Assembly (NCBI GenBank): GCA_033549245.1
Contig: JAWSUW010000087.1
Coordinates: forward strand, 1-15,181
Length of the DNA stretch: 15,181 nucleotides
Origin: Fusibacter_D sp033549245
GTDB lineage: Bacteria > Bacillota > Clostridia > Peptostreptococcales > Acidaminobacteraceae
Direction: 5' to 3'
Shown here: piece after piece, positions 6,651-13,777 of the stretch
How the letters are laid out: each line of letters starts with the position of its first letter
Position numbering within the stretch: the first letter of the stretch is position 1
Made by a program: the position numbers and the translations under genes
The notes under the pieces: generated by a model
The model's input: the letters and a program-made list of their open reading frames with translations, nothing else
What the model was told of the DNA's origin: nothing
Database searches by the model: none

Positions 6651-8102
6651 TTGGGAAATAAAATATTTTCTAGAAAGAATCTGTACATTTCCATAGCTGT
6701 TGCAGCCCTGCTGTTGATCCACTTGCTGCCACAACTACCTGCATTGATCAGAAATGGGGAAGAGATCGCGCTAACCAATGAAGGAAAGTCGACGTTAGCC
6801 GTATTGACTTTTTCAGTAATTCTTTGGGTGACTGAAGCTATTCCATTTCCGATTACCGGGCTGGTCTCACTCTTATTGTTACCCCTCATTGGTTCAATAC
6901 AGTTTAGCCAGGCGGTGAATATGGGTTTTGGGAATACAATTGTGGTTTTCTTCATTGCAGTTATGACAATTTCTGCTGCTTTAACATATTCTGGCTTAAC
7001 CAATCGTTTAGCATTGATGATGCTGAGTAAAATTGGGTTAAGGTCGGATTTGGTAATCCTATCGTTTTTTATTGTTGGAGCAGTGCTTTCCATGTGGGTT
7101 ACCAACATGGCAGTTGCAGCTATGCTCCTTCCAGTTGGCATTGGAATCCTTAAGGAAGCAAAGATGGAGCCACTTAAAAGCAATTTTGGAAAATGTTTAA
7201 TGATTTCAATCGCTTGGAGTTGTGCCATAGGGGGGATCGCCACACCGGTAGGAAATGGTGCCAATATTTTAGCGATGGGTTATCTAAGAGATTTGGCCGG
7301 TGTTGAAATTACTTTCATTAAATGGATGTCAGTAGGATTACCGGCTACGGTCCTAATAACAATACCTGCCTGGTTTAGTTTGTTGAAGATATTTCCACCT
7401 GAAGTAAAAGAGCTTCCCCTGTCGAAGGATAAAATTAGTCAGGATTTAAAAGAACTGGGAGATTTGAACCATAAAGAAAAATGGACATTAATCATTTTTT
7501 CCGTAGCAGTATTTCTATGGTTATTTGATCCATTAATCAAAAGCACATTCAATTTTTCGCTTCCCACAGAAGTAGTCGCTTTGATCGCCGCAGTTTTATT
7601 GTTTTTACCAAGTGTGAATGTCTTATCGTGGAAAGAAGCTGAAGGGATCATTGACTGGGGCGCAATAGTGCTTATTGCGTCAGGTTTATCAATAGGCATG
7701 AGTCTTTATGAAACGGGAGCTGCAAGATGGCTGGCCTGGGCTACATTATCAAACATTGGAATGCTGTCGGTTCCTGTAAGGATATTTGCGGTGGTTCTGA
7801 TCGTAGAACTTCTAAAAATAAGTTTCTCCAGCAATACGGTTACTGGCCTCATTATAATTCCTATAGTCATTGCATTATCCGTAGAATTAGGACTTGACCC
7901 GTGGCTGGTAGCTGGACCTGCGGCTATAGCGACATCACTCGCTTTCATATTAATTACATCAAGTCCAACAAATGTGATTCCTTATTCAGCCGGATATTTT
8001 ACTATTAGAGATTTCGCAAAAGCCGGCATAGCTATTACTTTAATTGCAGCTATATGCGTAACAATTTCATTTGTTGTTTTCGGAGTTATAATTCCTGGTT
8101 GA
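6651..8102 (+). CDS. DASS/SLC13-family sodium:carboxylate symporter
   Basis: This is a 483-residue inner-membrane protein with about a dozen hydrophobic segments, matching the divalent anion:Na+ symporter family (CitT/INDY-like). The start is TTG at 6651; the GGCGGTG site (6637-6643) lies 7 bases upstream and the next in-frame Met is at residue 91. The two repeated half-sites are visible. The second has a canonical SNT (394-396, SFSSNTVTG) and a helix-loop SSPTNVIPYSAGY (437-449). The first reads T151-N152-M153 in place of SNT, followed by TPVGNGANI (198-206). The altered first motif suggests a substrate or coupling ion set differing from typical succinate carriers. It follows the ligase genes by 63 bases and is probably in the same transcript. 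Its presence beside a complete TctCBA system is unusual. Confidence 0.88.
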   Translation: MGNKIFSRKNLYISIAVAALLLIHLLPQLPALIRNGEEIALTNEGKSTLAVLTFSVILWVTEAIPFPITGLVSLLLLPLIGSIQFSQAVNMGFGNTIVVFFIAVMTISAALTYSGLTNRLALMMLSKIGLRSDLVILSFFIVGAVLSMWVTNMAVAAMLLPVGIGILKEAKMEPLKSNFGKCLMISIAWSCAIGGIATPVGNGANILAMGYLRDLAGVEITFIKWMSVGLPATVLITIPAWFSLLKIFPPEVKELPLSKDKISQDLKELGDLNHKEKWTLIIFSVAVFLWLFDPLIKSTFNFSLPTEVVALIAAVLLFLPSVNVLSWKEAEGIIDWGAIVLIASGLSIGMSLYETGAARWLAWATLSNIGMLSVPVRIFAVVLIVELLKISFSSNTVTGLIIIPIVIALSVELGLDPWLVAGPAAIATSLAFILITSSPTNVIPYSAGYFTIRDFAKAGIAITLIAAICVTISFVVFGVIIPG

Positions 8103-8459
8103 TAGAAAGAAGCTGTTCTGATGATTGGAGTGAGGACATAATTTCTTCTAAGATAAAGCTGACAATGCCTGATTCCAACCAATATTCTTTCTCAGATCAA
8201 TTTTCACGATAATCGTTGTCAGTGTCGAGGGAGGTGATAAATTTCAAATTCGATAGCAGAATGGCAGGATTGATGACATGTATTGTATTACGATGAGAGA
8301 ATCTGTAAAGGGGGTTTGCTGGCAATGTGAAGAAACGGCTGAAACATTTCTGCCCTGGCCATGTGTACTCTGTATTATGAATATAGACCAGCTTGAGGAT
8401 CGTCAGGAACAACAATATTTAAAACATTTGTGCCTGGTGCACAACGAAAGGAGTTTATA
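8103..8459. other. Spacer between symporter and tctC
   Basis: A 357-base gap whose second half is occupied by the possible Cys-rich frame. A strong-looking GGGAGGTGAT ribosome-site sequence at about 8229-8238 is not followed by a usable start codon, which may hint that a short gene here has decayed or uses an unusual start. I saw no convincing terminator or promoter, so the transporter genes may share the upstream transcript or have an unrecognised promoter here. Confidence 0.4.
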
Positions 8460-8460
8460 A
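8278..8460 (+). CDS. Possible small Cys-rich protein overlapping the tctC start
   Basis: A 60-codon frame in an otherwise gene-free 357-base gap. Its stop overlaps the tctC start codon as TAATG (8458-8462), the arrangement of translationally coupled genes. The peptide has two CxxC pairs, CWQC and CVLC, separated by 11 residues, and another Cys near the end, a pattern compatible with a small zinc or iron site. Codon use in the second half looks like that of its neighbours. Against it: no good ribosome site precedes the ATG at 8278 (ATG 8293 is an alternative), no family is recognised, and the tctC ribosome site itself falls within its last codons. Confidence 0.3.
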   Translation: MYCITMRESVKGVCWQCEETAETFLPWPCVLCIMNIDQLEDRQEQQYLKHLCLVHNERSL

Positions 8461-9509
8461 TGATGAAGAGATCGTTTAGTATCATTTTAGTAGTTGCGAT
8501 GGTTTTTACCGTTTTTGCATTTGCCGGCTGTAGCAGCCCAGCACCGGTGGCTCCTGCACCAACTGAAGCTCCTGAAACACCTGAAGCTCCTGAAGCACCA
8601 GAAACACCATCAATTGATTATCCAACCCGTAATATAACAGTTTTAGTTCCTTTTTCAGCAGGCGGCAGCACTGATTTGCTGGCGCGAATAATTACTGACC
8701 CGCTTAGTCAGAATCTGGGAGCACCGATGGTTGTTGATAACAGGCCAGGTGGGGGAGGCGCTATAGCGATGAATGCTTTAGCGGCAGCTGCTCCAGACGG
8801 CTACACAATCGCACTCACATCTTTAGGCCCAGCAATGTTAACACCCAATCAAGGTGACGTCGGATACTCAGATGAGGAATTTGCACCTATCACTCAAGTT
8901 TCCTTTTTGCCCAGTATGCTCTTCATTGGTGCAGATAAGGGCTTCACTACCTTGGCTGAACTTGTTGAAGCAGCCGAGGAAGATTTTGGCGCAATGACAT
9001 ACTCCACTTCAGGCGCAGGAGGAACGGGTCACGTCGCTTGTGAATTATTTCTGGCTGAATTAGGAAAACCGGGATTGTTTAACATGGTGCCATTTGACAG
9101 TGGTACTGAGGCCACGACAGCTGTACTTGGGGGACATATTGACTTTAGTTTTGGTGATGCGGGGGACACAGCCGACTATATAGCAGATGGTACTTTGATA
9201 GCGCTTGCCATAGCATCTGAGGAAAGAGATCCTATGTTCCCTGATGTTCCAACGTTTAGAGAACTCGGATATGATGTTATCATCGGACCTTGGTGGGGAT
9301 TTGCAGCACCTGCCGGAACGCCGGAAGAAATCCTCGCAATTCTGGATGAAGGTATCAGGGAGGTTATTGAAGATCCAGAAGTTGCTGAGCAAATGATCAG
9401 AATTAACAATCCTGTAGTATACCGCAACACTGCTGAATTTACCGCCAAATGGCATGAAGATTTTGAGATGTATCGTACTATTATTGCTGAAATACAAGCT
9501 AATCAATAA
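8460..9509 (+). CDS. tctC: Tripartite tricarboxylate transporter substrate-binding lipoprotein (TctC)
   Basis: This 349-residue protein starts at ATG 8460 (a second ATG follows at once), with AAAGGAG 7 bases upstream. Residues 1-23 are a lipoprotein signal peptide ending in the lipobox FAGC, so Cys24 would be lipid-anchored on the outer face of the membrane. A low-complexity Pro/Glu/Ala linker follows (27-50), then the Bug/TctC fold: YPTRNITVLVPFSAGGSTD (54-72), VVDNRPGGGG (91-100) and APDGYTIA (111-118). The family captures carboxylates, often citrate-like acids, and delivers them to TctAB. It is the first of the three transporter genes. A large hairpin after its stop may raise its message level over tctB and tctA, as is common for binding proteins. 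The ligand is unknown. Confidence 0.92.
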   Translation: MMKRSFSIILVVAMVFTVFAFAGCSSPAPVAPAPTEAPETPEAPEAPETPSIDYPTRNITVLVPFSAGGSTDLLARIITDPLSQNLGAPMVVDNRPGGGGAIAMNALAAAAPDGYTIALTSLGPAMLTPNQGDVGYSDEEFAPITQVSFLPSMLFIGADKGFTTLAELVEAAEEDFGAMTYSTSGAGGTGHVACELFLAELGKPGLFNMVPFDSGTEATTAVLGGHIDFSFGDAGDTADYIADGTLIALAIASEERDPMFPDVPTFRELGYDVIIGPWWGFAAPAGTPEEILAILDEGIREVIEDPEVAEQMIRINNPVVYRNTAEFTAKWHEDFEMYRTIIAEIQANQ

Positions 9510-9545
9510 CACTTAGGCTATTTTATAACTCCGAATTTAAACCAG

Positions 9546-9599
9546 GTATCCGTCGCAGTCAAGCACCAAATTCATATGAGTGTTTGGCTGCACGGGTAT
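9546..9599 (+). terminator. Strong hairpin followed by T-rich run between tctC and tctB (attenuator or mRNA-stabilising)
   Basis: Bases 9546-9553 pair with 9592-9599 and 9555-9566 pair with 9580-9591. This gives a stem of 20 pairs (four G-U) with one bulged C at 9554 and a 13-base loop. The sequence TTTATTT follows directly. This fits a partial intrinsic terminator or a 3'-end stabiliser, allowing more binding protein than membrane subunits. Confidence 0.6.
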
Positions 9600-9630
9600 T
9601 TTATTTAAACAATCAGACAAAGGTGGTTAT

Positions 9631-10083
9631 ATGAAAAAAATTCCAATAGTGTTTATCGTTGCAATTATGTTTTTTATTGGGGGGTTGGGAATGCTGATTG
9701 TGGCATTGAAATTACCACTCGATTCTCCTGTTACAACAATAGGCGGTCCGGGGACTTTCCCAGCATTAGTTCTAATCGTTTTAATATTCTTTTCGGGTCT
9801 CTTGATGTTGGTGGAATATAGAAAAATGAAAAATGATTCTGTGGTACTATTAAAATTTGAAAAGGGAGACTTGAAAAGAATCCTGTTGGTGGTTACCGTT
9901 TCTTTCATTTATTTACTGGTCATTGAGGCAACAGGTTACCTAATAGCTACTTTTGGATTTACTGCCATGTTACTATGGTTATTTGGGTTGAGAAAAAAAG
10001 TTTCTTTTGCCGTGATAACAATAGTATATCCGCTAATTATTTTCTTTGTTTTTAAAATGCTGTTGAAAATTCCATTACCGTAA
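9631..10083 (+). CDS. tctB: Tripartite tricarboxylate transporter small membrane subunit (TctB)
   Basis: This 150-residue membrane protein starts at ATG 9631, with AAAGGTGG just upstream; an in-frame ATG at 9580 would lie inside the preceding hairpin and is unlikely. Hydrophobic segments fall at about residues 5-27, 44-62, 83-101, 104-121 and 124-145, the last possibly a re-entrant or partly exposed helix. GGPGTFPALVL (38-48) matches the conserved GPGxFP motif of TctB after the first helix. Sequence is otherwise poorly conserved in this family, and the call rests on size, topology, this motif and its place between tctC and tctA. It should form the membrane complex with TctA. Confidence 0.88.
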   Translation: MKKIPIVFIVAIMFFIGGLGMLIVALKLPLDSPVTTIGGPGTFPALVLIVLIFFSGLLMLVEYRKMKNDSVVLLKFEKGDLKRILLVVTVSFIYLLVIEATGYLIATFGFTAMLLWLFGLRKKVSFAVITIVYPLIIFFVFKMLLKIPLP

Positions 10084-10102
10084 TTATTGGGAGGTGAGTG
10101 TG

Positions 10103-11557
10103 ATGTTTGCTTTGTCAAACATAATGTTTTGTTTTCTCGGTACCTGTATTGGCATTGTTTTTGGAGCGATTCCTGGATTAACAACCACAATGGCCATTGC
10201 ACTGTTTTTGCCTTTCACATTTGGTATGGCCCCGGTACCGGCATTTGCTCTTCTATTAGGCCTTTATGTTGGTGGAGTTTACGGTGGATCCATCACAGCC
10301 ATTCTAATCAATACTCCCGGTACTCCAGCAGCGGCAGCGACAGCACTTGACGGCTATCCTTTGGCGAAGCAGGGAAAGGCGCTTGAGGCTTTGTCATTGG
10401 CGACGATCGCTTCCTTCATCGGTGGCATTTTCAGTTGTATCGTTTTAATTCTGCTGGCTCCTCGACTAGCTACAGTGGCTTTAAAGTTCGGCCCGCCAGA
10501 ATACTTTGCGATAAGTCTTTTCGGGTTGAGTATGGTGGCTACACTATCATCGAAAAATATGATGAAAGGAATAATTGCGGCCTGTTTTGGTCTGCTTATA
10601 GCCACAGTAGGTATCGATCCTATTACAGGTTCACATAGGTTTACTTTTGGCACACTTCAACTGGTAGCGGGAATAGAGCTTATTCCAGCTTTGATCGGTT
10701 TATTTGCCATTTCTGAGGTCCTTACAAAACTCGAAACGATTTATAGAGACAAAGGTATTGGAACTATGGAAAAAATTAAAGGTAAGTTCATAAGCATGAA
10801 AATACTTAAAGCAAATATATTTAACTTTCTCAGATCTTCTGTCATCGGAACAGTCATAGGGATTATTCCCGCAACAGGTGTAGGCATGGCGAACTGGATT
10901 TCCTATAACGAAGCCAAAAGAATGACGAAGGACCCGGATCTTTTTGGCGAAGGCTCTTATGAGGGAGTTGCCGCTTCTGAAACTGCCAATAATGCAGTTA
11001 CAGGCGGCGCGCTTGTTCCACTATTGACATTGGGAATTCCTGGAGATGTTATGACTGCAATCTTGTTGGGTGCTTTAATGATTCAGGGTTTGGCGCCTGG
11101 ACCGAAACTGTTTCTGGAAAGACCGGAAGTAGTTACAGGCATTTACGGGATGCTGGCACTTGCCAATATTTTTATGCTGGTTATAGGGCTTGGATTGATA
11201 AATTTGTTTGTAAAAATTATCAAGGTTCCTGCTAATGTGTTAATGCCGCTTGTTTTGGTTATGTGCTTTATAGGGTCTTATGCACTCCACAACAGATTAT
11301 TTGATGTCTATATGACATTAATGTTTGGCGTGATCGGTTATATATTAATTAAGGCAAAATTTTCACTGCCACCGATTTTGCTTGGAATTATATTGGGCCC
11401 ACTGATTGAAGCAAACTTCAGGCGAGCAATTACGATGTCGCGCGGAAACTTAAGCATCTTTTTCCAACGCCCCATTTCTGCAATTTTCATCGTAATAGCG
11501 TTAGCAGCATTCATTTTCCCCATTTTGAGAGAGCGATTAAGTCAAAAGAAGTCTTAG
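10103..11557 (+). CDS. tctA: Tripartite tricarboxylate transporter large membrane subunit (TctA)
   Basis: This 484-residue protein has about a dozen membrane segments. The start is ATG 10103, 5 bases after GGAGGTGA; an in-frame GTG at 10094 falls within that site. Family signatures are strong: GAIPGLTTTMAIAL (residues 21-34), YGGSITAILINTPGTPAAA (60-78) with DGYPLAKQGKA (83-93), then in the second half IIPATGVGMANWISY (254-268), AKRMTKDP (271-278), EGVAASETANNA (287-298) and LVPLLTLGIPGD (304-315). These repeated PG-containing loops are thought to form the substrate and ion path. Transport is secondary, driven by an ion gradient, with TctC delivering the acid. It is the last gene of the apparent operon. 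No convincing terminator follows. Confidence 0.95.
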   Translation: MFALSNIMFCFLGTCIGIVFGAIPGLTTTMAIALFLPFTFGMAPVPAFALLLGLYVGGVYGGSITAILINTPGTPAAAATALDGYPLAKQGKALEALSLATIASFIGGIFSCIVLILLAPRLATVALKFGPPEYFAISLFGLSMVATLSSKNMMKGIIAACFGLLIATVGIDPITGSHRFTFGTLQLVAGIELIPALIGLFAISEVLTKLETIYRDKGIGTMEKIKGKFISMKILKANIFNFLRSSVIGTVIGIIPATGVGMANWISYNEAKRMTKDPDLFGEGSYEGVAASETANNAVTGGALVPLLTLGIPGDVMTAILLGALMIQGLAPGPKLFLERPEVVTGIYGMLALANIFMLVIGLGLINLFVKIIKVPANVLMPLVLVMCFIGSYALHNRLFDVYMTLMFGVIGYILIKAKFSLPPILLGIILGPLIEANFRRAITMSRGNLSIFFQRPISAIFIVIALAAFIFPILRERLSQKKS

Positions 11558-11823
11558 ATATCACTAATGCATTTTACAAGAAATGTCTGCGAAATAACGT
11601 GAAGAACGACAACATCATATTCAAAACACATGAACAGCTGATTTTTTGCTTTATTAGTAATATACTTTTTTGATGGATGCGATCATTCAGGTTATTTTTG
11701 AAACAAATGTAGAGTTAGAAAATATAAGATTAGCATAGGCTTGCGTTGAGTTGGATTGTCGTTATTCCATGCAAAATCGTATGATCCTGCTTAGATGGCA
11801 TAAAAAATGATAAAATACAGCGG

Positions 11824-12045
11824 ATGCTAGGCTTCAAGCATATCGACTGCAGCGTAGGTCTGTTTGAAGCTTCAAAACATTTTACAGCAAAGGCGTTTGC
11901 CGGTTCACTGCTTTTGAGAATGGGCTTACCAATTTTAATGAATGTGCATAGGACGGGGCCTACCTGGAAGACGACTCATGAAGCAGTGGATTTACAGGAA
12001 TTGGATACAATAATCGATTTTTCTTGTTTTTTACATCGACGCTAG
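11824..12045 (+). pseudogene. Unrecognised coding-like fragment
   Basis: A 73-codon frame (open upstream to a TGA near 11782) with ordinary codon use, encoding a central segment GLPILMNVHRTGPTW. It has no plausible ribosome site and no family is recognised. It may be the remnant of a gene broken by insertions next to the IS110 element, or noise. Confidence 0.2.
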
Positions 12046-12232
12046 ACAACTGAGCATTTCCCAATATAAGGATAAACAATTCAAATGAAAGAACAAAGAC
12101 TCGATACAACATCACCATTATTCATGGTTTTAATCTATAAACATACTAATGTACATATCATCGAGAAATCGTAGTTTGATTAATTTAAAACTGGAGCATT
12201 CCTGTAAGGAAAGAAAATGAGATTTGAAAAAA

Positions 12233-12301
12233 GTAAGTCCCCGCAGTAGAATAGAATTGTTTCCGGCCGGAAACACAAAACTAAACTACAGGAGGACTTA
12301 C
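12233..12301 (+). promoter_or_regulatory. Structured leader of IS110 transposase
   Basis: GTAAGTCC (12233-12240) pairs with GGACTTAC (12294-12301), and the enclosed loop carries a perfect 18-bp palindrome, TGTTTCCGGCCGGAAACA (12258-12275). The outer stem takes in the end of the AGGAGG ribosome site (12289-12294), so it could limit transposase translation. A role as part of a guide RNA is possible but untested. Confidence 0.55.
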
Positions 12302-12304
12302 AGT

Positions 12305-13585
12305 ATGAATTTAACACAAAATGAACGCATCAATCAAGTGAAAGAAAGCAGTATCGTCATCGGAATCGACATCGCCAGTGAAATCCACTACGCCCGGGCC
12401 TTTGATTGGCGAGGGATGGAACTGGGAAAAGTACAGCGGTTTGAAAACAAACTGCAAGGCTTTGAGAAACTGCAAGAATGGATCGAAGAATTACAACAAG
12501 AACACCAGAAGGACAGCGTCCTGCTAGGCGCAGAGCCCACCGGTCATTACTGGTTCAACCTGGCAGATTACTTGAAAGAAAAAGACCTAACCCTGGTGCT
12601 GGTGAACCCATACCACGTGAGACGCAGCAAAGAACTGGACGACAACCATCCAGGCAAAAGCGACCGGAAAGACCCCAAAACCATCGCCAAACTGGTGATA
12701 CAGGGCCGGTACATGACCCCCTACATCCCAGAAGGCATCTACGCCGACCTGCGGATCGCCATGAACAGCCGGCAACGCATCATCAAAGAACAAAACAGCA
12801 TCAAAAACCGGATCGAACGATGGCTGAGCATCTACTTTCCAGAGTACAAAGAAGTCTTCGCCAGCCCCTACGGCTTCGGAAGCCTTGAGATACTAAAGAC
12901 ATGCCCACTGCCCCAGGAAGTCGTAGACCTGGGGGAAGAAAAAATCAACCAGCAGTGGCGGACAAAAAAGATCAGAGCTGTCGGAAGCAAACGAGCTGGG
13001 AGACTCTACGAAACAGCCAAGAAAAGCATCGGGCGAAAAGAAGGCAGCCAGATGGCGAAAATGGAACTTGAGATGCTGTTAGAAGACTACGAAAAGAAGA
13101 ACCACCAGCTCACAGTTCTGCTCCGCAATATCGAAGCCTTGTGCCAAGAAATACCCGCTATACACCAAATGCTGGCCATCAAAGGAATTGGACTCGTCAG
13201 CATTGCCGGCATCTTCGCAGAAATAGGTGATATCAGCCGGTTTGATTCACCCAAACAAATTCAGAAACTGGCAGGGCTGGCCATCGGAGAAAACAGCTCC
13301 GGCAAACACAAAGGCAAAACCAGCATCACCAAACGAGGGCGCCAGCGCCTAAGAGCAGTGCTATTCCAAGTCATACTGCCGCTGGTAGCTAAAAATCAGG
13401 AATTCAAGGAACTGCATCACTACTACATCACCAGAGAACACAACCCACTGAAGAAAAAACAGTCCCTGATCGCCCTATGCCGCAAACTGATCCGCATCCT
13501 CTATGGGATCAGCACCAAAGGCTTCACCTATGACGGCGACAAAATGCTCTCCGACATCAAACGAGAAAACCCCATGGCTGCATAA
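12305..13585 (+). CDS. IS110-family transposase (DEDD recombinase)
   Basis: This 426-residue protein starts at ATG 12305, preceded by AGGAGG; the frame is open upstream to a TTG at 12224, but that would include the palindromic leader. The N-terminal DEDD (RuvC-like) domain shows GIDIASEIHYA (D22), LLGAEPTGHYW (E77) and GKSDRKDPKTIAKL (D120 and D123). A coiled middle region (about 255-285) leads to the Transposase_20 domain with IKGIGLVSIAGI (292-303) and the serine motif GENSSGKHKGKTSITKRG (328-345), where S331 or S332 is the likely catalytic serine. Length and all motifs look intact. In the characterised IS621 system this protein class acts with a non-coding bridge RNA from the element's own end that specifies donor and target DNA. 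Confidence 0.95.
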   Translation: MNLTQNERINQVKESSIVIGIDIASEIHYARAFDWRGMELGKVQRFENKLQGFEKLQEWIEELQQEHQKDSVLLGAEPTGHYWFNLADYLKEKDLTLVLVNPYHVRRSKELDDNHPGKSDRKDPKTIAKLVIQGRYMTPYIPEGIYADLRIAMNSRQRIIKEQNSIKNRIERWLSIYFPEYKEVFASPYGFGSLEILKTCPLPQEVVDLGEEKINQQWRTKKIRAVGSKRAGRLYETAKKSIGRKEGSQMAKMELEMLLEDYEKKNHQLTVLLRNIEALCQEIPAIHQMLAIKGIGLVSIAGIFAEIGDISRFDSPKQIQKLAGLAIGENSSGKHKGKTSITKRGRQRLRAVLFQVILPLVAKNQEFKELHHYYITREHNPLKKKQSLIALCRKLIRILYGISTKGFTYDGDKMLSDIKRENPMAA

Positions 13586-13632
13586 AACACATCCGCACCA
13601 CCCAACAGAAAAGCATCGCTATTTATTCCGCA

Positions 13633-13772
13633 GAACCCTTGACCGTGAGCCTCGGCCGGCATGGGTACAGGCATCAAGGGCATCACCTTGGGTCAGGGAA
13701 GAAAAGCGCTTCGGGGGCGGGGTGATGCCAGGCACAGCAGCCTACCATGCCGGCACTCACGGTAAAGGGCTC
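13633..13772 (+). ncRNA. Candidate bridge-RNA region: long imperfect stem after IS110 transposase
   Basis: Two arms pair over about 30 bp: 13636-13640 with 13765-13769, 13642-13649 with 13756-13763, 13655-13664 with 13745-13754, then 13666-13667 and 13670-13672 with 13743-13744 and 13740-13742. There is a 5-to-1 internal bulge (13650-13654 against 13755). Inside lies a second perfect 9-bp stem, 13679-13687 with 13721-13729. The structure begins 48 bases after the transposase stop. Members of the IS1111 branch are reported to carry their guide RNA in this right-hand flank, which makes it a candidate. Guide loops matching the element ends have not been identified, and the strand is assumed. Confidence 0.45.
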
Positions 13773-13777
13773 TTTAC
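13762..13777 (+). repeat. Small hairpin GTAAAG/CTTTAC
   Basis: GTAAAG (13762-13767) and CTTTAC (13772-13777) form a perfect 6-bp stem with a GGCT loop. It competes with the outer part of the long stem just upstream, so the RNA could switch between two folds. No T-run follows. Confidence 0.4.

Larger units (their letters stand above)
11558..12304. other. Mostly non-coding region between tctA and the IS110 transposase
   Basis: About 750 bases with weak coding signal. It contains an unrecognised coding-like fragment (11824-12045), a 14-base sequence (11776-11789) nearly repeated beyond the transposase at 13996-14009, and, near the end, the structured leader of the transposase gene. The left end of the IS110 element must lie somewhere here but cannot be placed from a single copy. 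No intrinsic terminator for the tct genes was found. Confidence 0.5.
12233..13777 (+). mobile_element. IS110-family insertion sequence (minimal extent)
   Basis: Given as the minimal span, from the structured transposase leader to the end of the stem-loops after the gene. IS110 elements usually lack obvious terminal inverted repeats and target duplications, so true ends need a second copy or an empty site. The body is visibly richer in G+C and in CCC, CGG and GCC codons than the flanking AT-rich genes, consistent with recent arrival. The GC-rich character continues to about 14090, so the right end may lie well beyond the given limit. Confidence 0.65.

Noticed and set aside
6530..7264. 244-codon minus-strand frame across the sucD end and the DASS gene
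   Set aside because: It is antisense to two strongly supported genes and has no family resemblance.
9060..9512. 150-codon minus-strand frame within tctC
   Set aside because: Antisense shadow of a clearly coding gene.
11558..11700. Intrinsic terminator after tctA
   Set aside because: T-runs are present (for example near 11642 and 11667) but none is preceded by a stem longer than about five pairs.
12478..12888. 136-codon Arg/Pro-rich frame inside the IS110 transposase
   Set aside because: Out-of-frame shadow typical of GC-rich coding DNA; the main frame has all family motifs.
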